DNA of 8,232 bases, from contig JAHDGN010000127.1 in the NCBI GenBank assembly GCA_020627645.1, positions 1 to 8,232 of the forward strand, given 5' to 3'. A program made the position numbers and the translations under genes. The DNA comes from Akkermansiaceae bacterium (lineage in GTDB: Bacteria > Verrucomicrobiota > Verrucomicrobiia > Verrucomicrobiales > Akkermansiaceae). Shown here one piece after another: positions 5,486 through 8,232 of the stretch. Under the pieces are notes generated by a model. That model had not been told where the DNA came from, did not search any database, and worked only from the letters and a program-made list of their open reading frames with translations. Within the stretch, counting starts at the first letter, position 1. Each line of letters begins with the position of its first letter.

Positions 5486-7504
5486 TCACCAAGAAGGACC
5501 AACCTCCCACATCTCCAACATCTCTTCCGGACAATCCTCCAAAAATCTCGAAGGTCTCGTAATAATATCTCCAGAGTAACTCTTGGGATTCACCTGAGGA
5601 TACGTCAAATACAACTCATCCTTCGCCCGGGTTAAGGCCACATAAAATAGCCGACGCTCCTCCTCGAACATATCCCGATCATCAGCTTCTAAAACTCTCC
5701 CATTCGGAAACATGCCATCCGCCAACCAAATCAAAAAAACCACTTTCCACTCCAAACCCTTCGCCTGATGAATCGAAGACAAAACCACCTTTTCATCATC
5801 AACTTGAGCCTGACTCCCCGAAGGCTCACCATCCACCGAACTCATCAACGAAAGTTGCCCCAGTAATTCCAACACATCCTCAAACCCCTCCGCATACATC
5901 GCCAACTGCTCCACATCTTGCCGACGATTTTCGTAATTATCAAAACTCGCCTTCATGAAGTCCTCATAAACCCCACCCAAAACACTCTTAATCATTTCTG
6001 CCGGGCGAGCATACCCACCCTCAACCACCAACTCATCCAAGGTATACACCAACTGCTCCCAAGAACTCTTCGCCTTCGCAGGAACCGAAAACTTGAGCAA
6101 ATACTTCGAAAAACTCTCTGGAGGATCCTCCTCACGCGAAATCCCAACCTTCAACCAAGCCGTCCACAACTTCCCAGCCGTCGCCGCCCCCACTCCCGGC
6201 AACAACAAACAAAATCTCTTAAAACTAACCTCATCTCTTCGGTTTGTCACAAACCGCAAAAACGCAGCAACGTCCTTAATATGCGCCTGCTCGAAAAATC
6301 TCAACCCACTCGTAATCTCAAAGGGAATCCCCCTAGACGTCAGCTCCATCTGCACCTCCAAACTCTGATGATGCGCCCGATACAAAATCGCCATCTCCTC
6401 CAATTCAATCCCCTCATCTCGCAACTCCAAGATCCTCTGCGCCACAAAATCCGCCTGCGTTCTCGGATCATCCACCGGCACCAAAGCAGGAACCATCGAC
6501 CCACCCTCTCGAACCGCTTTCAATGACTTTCGAAACTGCCTCTCGTTCGCCGCAATCGCCGCATTCGACAACTCCAACACCTCCGGGACACTCCGATAAT
6601 TTGTCTCAATCTTAAAAACCTTGGCCTCCGGATAACGATCCGGAAACGACAAAATATTGTCCATATCAGCCCCCCGCCACGAATAAATCGACTGAGCATC
6701 ATCCCCCACCACCATCACCGAGTCCTGAGGCTGAGCCAGCAAATGAATCAACTCACTCTGCACCGCGTTCGTATCCTGATACTCATCCACCAAAAGATAC
6801 TGAAACCTCTTCTGATACCTCGCCAATAACTCTTCATTCTCCCGAAACAAACGTAAGGGCAAAATCAACAAATCATCAAAATCAACCGAATTAGTCTCAA
6901 ACTTCTTCTTCGTATACCCTTCAGCCACCCGCGCAATCTCCTCAGCCCATTCCTCGAAATAAGGATACCTCACTTCCAACAAATCCTCCAACGAAGCCCC
7001 CGTATTCTCCATCAACGAAAAAATCGTAATCAACACATCCGCTTTCGGGAATCGCCTCTGCTTTGTATCAATATCACACTCCGCAATCACCGTCGCCATC
7101 AACGACTTCTGGTCATCCCGGTCCATAATCGAAAAAGATCGAGTCAACCCAACCTCATCAGCATGCCGACGGAAAATTCTGTTTCCAATCGAATGAAAAG
7201 TCCCACTCCACAAATCACTCAAATCCATCGGCACCAACTCCCTCACCCGCTCCATCATCTCCCTCGCCGCCTTGTTCGTGAACGTTAACAGCAATAAACT
7301 CTTCGGATCCACCCCTTGATCCAAAAGATACGCCACCCGATAAGTCAACGTACGAGTCTTTCCAGATCCAGCGCCAGCAATCACCAATGCAGGTCCAGGG
7401 CGCGAACTCACGGCAGCATACTGCTGCTCGTTCAACTCCGCCTCGTAATCAATCCCAGACGCCGTCGCCCGCGCCCCCTTTTTTAACTCATACCTCCGCG
7501 CCAT
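5486..7504 (-). CDS. UvrD/PcrA/Rep-like superfamily 1A 3'-5' DNA helicase
   Basis: This is an ATP-dependent, cytoplasmic DNA-unwinding motor; by family it acts in repair, replication restart or removal of proteins from DNA. All SF1A motifs are present in order: Q motif LNEQQYAAV (25-32), Walker A AGAGSGKT (43-50), motif Ia LLTFTNKAA (72-80), Ib SGTFHS (100-105), Walker B LLVDEYQDT (237-245), motif III VVGDDAQSIYSWRGAD (265-280), motif IV ETNYRS (300-305), motif V SSIHQAKGLEW (576-586) and motif VI EEERRLFYVALTRAKD (614-629). At 672 residues it matches E. coli Rep (673) and is shorter than UvrD or PcrA; it stops about 40 residues after motif VI, so the C-terminal extension of PcrA is absent. 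The ATG start is 5 bases after the symporter stop, with a weak GAAGA about 9 bases upstream. No nuclease domain is visible. UvrD, PcrA and Rep cannot be told apart here, so no symbol is given. Confidence 0.95.
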   Translation of the reverse strand: MARRYELKKGARATASGIDYEAELNEQQYAAVSSRPGPALVIAGAGSGKTRTLTYRVAYLLDQGVDPKSLLLLTFTNKAAREMMERVRELVPMDLSDLWSGTFHSIGNRIFRRHADEVGLTRSFSIMDRDDQKSLMATVIAECDIDTKQRRFPKADVLITIFSLMENTGASLEDLLEVRYPYFEEWAEEIARVAEGYTKKKFETNSVDFDDLLILPLRLFRENEELLARYQKRFQYLLVDEYQDTNAVQSELIHLLAQPQDSVMVVGDDAQSIYSWRGADMDNILSFPDRYPEAKVFKIETNYRSVPEVLELSNAAIAANERQFRKSLKAVREGGSMVPALVPVDDPRTQADFVAQRILELRDEGIELEEMAILYRAHHQSLEVQMELTSRGIPFEITSGLRFFEQAHIKDVAAFLRFVTNRRDEVSFKRFCLLLPGVGAATAGKLWTAWLKVGISREEDPPESFSKYLLKFSVPAKAKSSWEQLVYTLDELVVEGGYARPAEMIKSVLGGVYEDFMKASFDNYENRRQDVEQLAMYAEGFEDVLELLGQLSLMSSVDGEPSGSQAQVDDEKVVLSSIHQAKGLEWKVVFLIWLADGMFPNGRVLEADDRDMFEEERRLFYVALTRAKDELYLTYPQVNPKSYSGDIITRPSRFLEDCPEEMLEMWEVGPSW

Positions 7505-7509
7505 CCCAA

Positions 7510-8232
7510 CTAATCTTCGACAACTTCTTCACCCGAATCAACACGTTTAGTATAGGCGACATAATCTGAAAACTCTCGCTTCACAATCGGAATAAGAAGA
7601 TAAACCCCGATCAAATTCGGAATACTCATTGCAAACAAAGAAGCATCCGAAAATCCAACCGCACTTTCCATAGAAGCCGCAGAACCAACAACGATAATCA
7701 GACAAAAAAGAACTTTGTAAGCCAACTCAACCGGCTTGCTCTTACCAAACAGATACTGCCAAGCCTGCAAACCGTAGTAACTCCACGTGACGAGGGTAGA
7801 AAACGCGAATAGCAAAACGCAAAGGAAAAGAACATATTTGAAACCAGCATGAACCGACTCAAAGGCCATTGACGTCAGCCCAATACCAAAAGCTGTACTA
7901 TCGTTCGAATCTTCGCCTAAAACCTGAGGCACGTTATTCACTGTGAAATTAGCCGTATCACCATCGAAATTCATCGAACTCACAATCACCAAAGACGTCA
8001 TTGTGCAAACAAGCACAGAGTCAATGAACGGTTCTAATAACGCAACAACTCCCTCCGAAGCTGGCTTTTTAGTTTTCACAGCTGAGTGTGCAATTGCTGC
8101 AGAACCGATACCCGCCTCGTTCGAAAAAGTTGCCCTCCGAATTCCCCAGATAAAGACTGCCAACATTCCACCTCCGACAGCAGCCCTCGGAGTAAAGGCC
8201 TCTGTGACAATCATCGAAATTGCCCCCCCAAT
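7510..8232 (-). CDS. Sodium:alanine/glycine symporter, AGCS family (C-terminal half, 5' end outside window)
   Basis: This is the C-terminal 240 residues of an inner-membrane carrier that, by family, imports alanine, glycine or a related amino acid with sodium. The frame is open to the window edge, so the start and first half are missing; family members are usually about 450-550 residues. The AGCS core is clear: a Gly-rich segment (about residues 18-25 of the visible part), then GIRRATFSNEAGIGSA (30-45), KKPASEG (55-61) and LLEPFIDSVLVCT (65-77). Later the family-like FSTLVTWSYYG (144-154) and IPNLIG (204-209) appear. Hydrophobic, probably membrane-spanning, stretches lie near residues 64-86, 131-149, 170-190 and 196-216, and the protein ends in a short acidic tail. 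The TAG stop is 5 bases before the helicase ATG, so the two genes are probably co-transcribed. The family is secure; the exact substrate is not. Confidence 0.93.
   Translation of the reverse strand: MGGAISMIVTEAFTPRAAVGGGMLAVFIWGIRRATFSNEAGIGSAAIAHSAVKTKKPASEGVVALLEPFIDSVLVCTMTSLVIVSSMNFDGDTANFTVNNVPQVLGEDSNDSTAFGIGLTSMAFESVHAGFKYVLFLCVLLFAFSTLVTWSYYGLQAWQYLFGKSKPVELAYKVLFCLIIVVGSAASMESAVGFSDASLFAMSIPNLIGVYLLIPIVKREFSDYVAYTKRVDSGEEVVED

Noticed and set aside
5918..6526. Long plus-strand frame (202 codons) inside the helicase gene
   Set aside because: It is antisense to a complete helicase with all motifs. Its product is an Arg/Pro/Gln/Leu-rich low-complexity string, expected from the C/A-rich non-coding strand.
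7387..7569. Plus-strand frame spanning the symporter-helicase junction
   Set aside because: It is antisense to both well-supported genes and has no start signal or recognisable product.

Overview
The window reads as a bacterial chromosome segment in which every supported gene lies on the minus strand, so transcription runs from position 8232 towards position 1. My best guess at the organism is a member of the Verrucomicrobiota or a related PVC-group bacterium. The main reason is the C-terminus of the large secreted protein at 1556-4312. It combines an acidic 'DGDEDGLDLLLEY..GGDP' segment with a following 'QLSRDLEEWENLS' segment, an arrangement I associate with exported proteins of that phylum. 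This is an inference from one protein, not a placement by marker genes.

In transcription order, the window opens with the C-terminal half of an AGCS-family sodium:amino-acid symporter (7510-8232, cut by the window edge). Five bases later comes a complete UvrD/PcrA/Rep-type superfamily 1 DNA helicase (5486-7504). Fifty bases on is a lipoprotein with two retropepsin-like aspartyl protease domains in tandem (4452-5435). After a 139-base gap comes a large, probably secreted protein of unknown function (1556-4312), closed by a perfect 10-bp hairpin. A 297-base AT-rich gap follows, with a perfect 16-bp palindrome and a possible 39-codon ORF. The last two reading frames (539-1258 and 37-519) are a membrane-anchored helical protein and its apparent continuation. 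I see no RNA gene, CRISPR array, insertion sequence or attachment site.

The most notable feature is that two genes look broken at homopolymer runs. The large secreted protein lacks a signal peptide in its own frame, but an ATG-initiated signal-peptide N-terminus lies in the next frame, and one extra T in a run of seven (4289-4295) would join them. The frames at 539-1258 and 37-519 would fuse into one 406-residue protein if a run of eight G (547-554, coding strand) were seven. These could be phase-variable tracts, slippage sites, true mutations or sequencing errors. The sequence alone cannot decide, and runs of seven also occur harmlessly in intact genes here.

The genes do not form an obvious single pathway. 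The symporter and helicase are spaced as if co-transcribed. The lipoprotein, the large protein and the anchored helical protein share an envelope or extracellular destination, which suggests cell-surface work, but no shared substrate can be read from the sequence.
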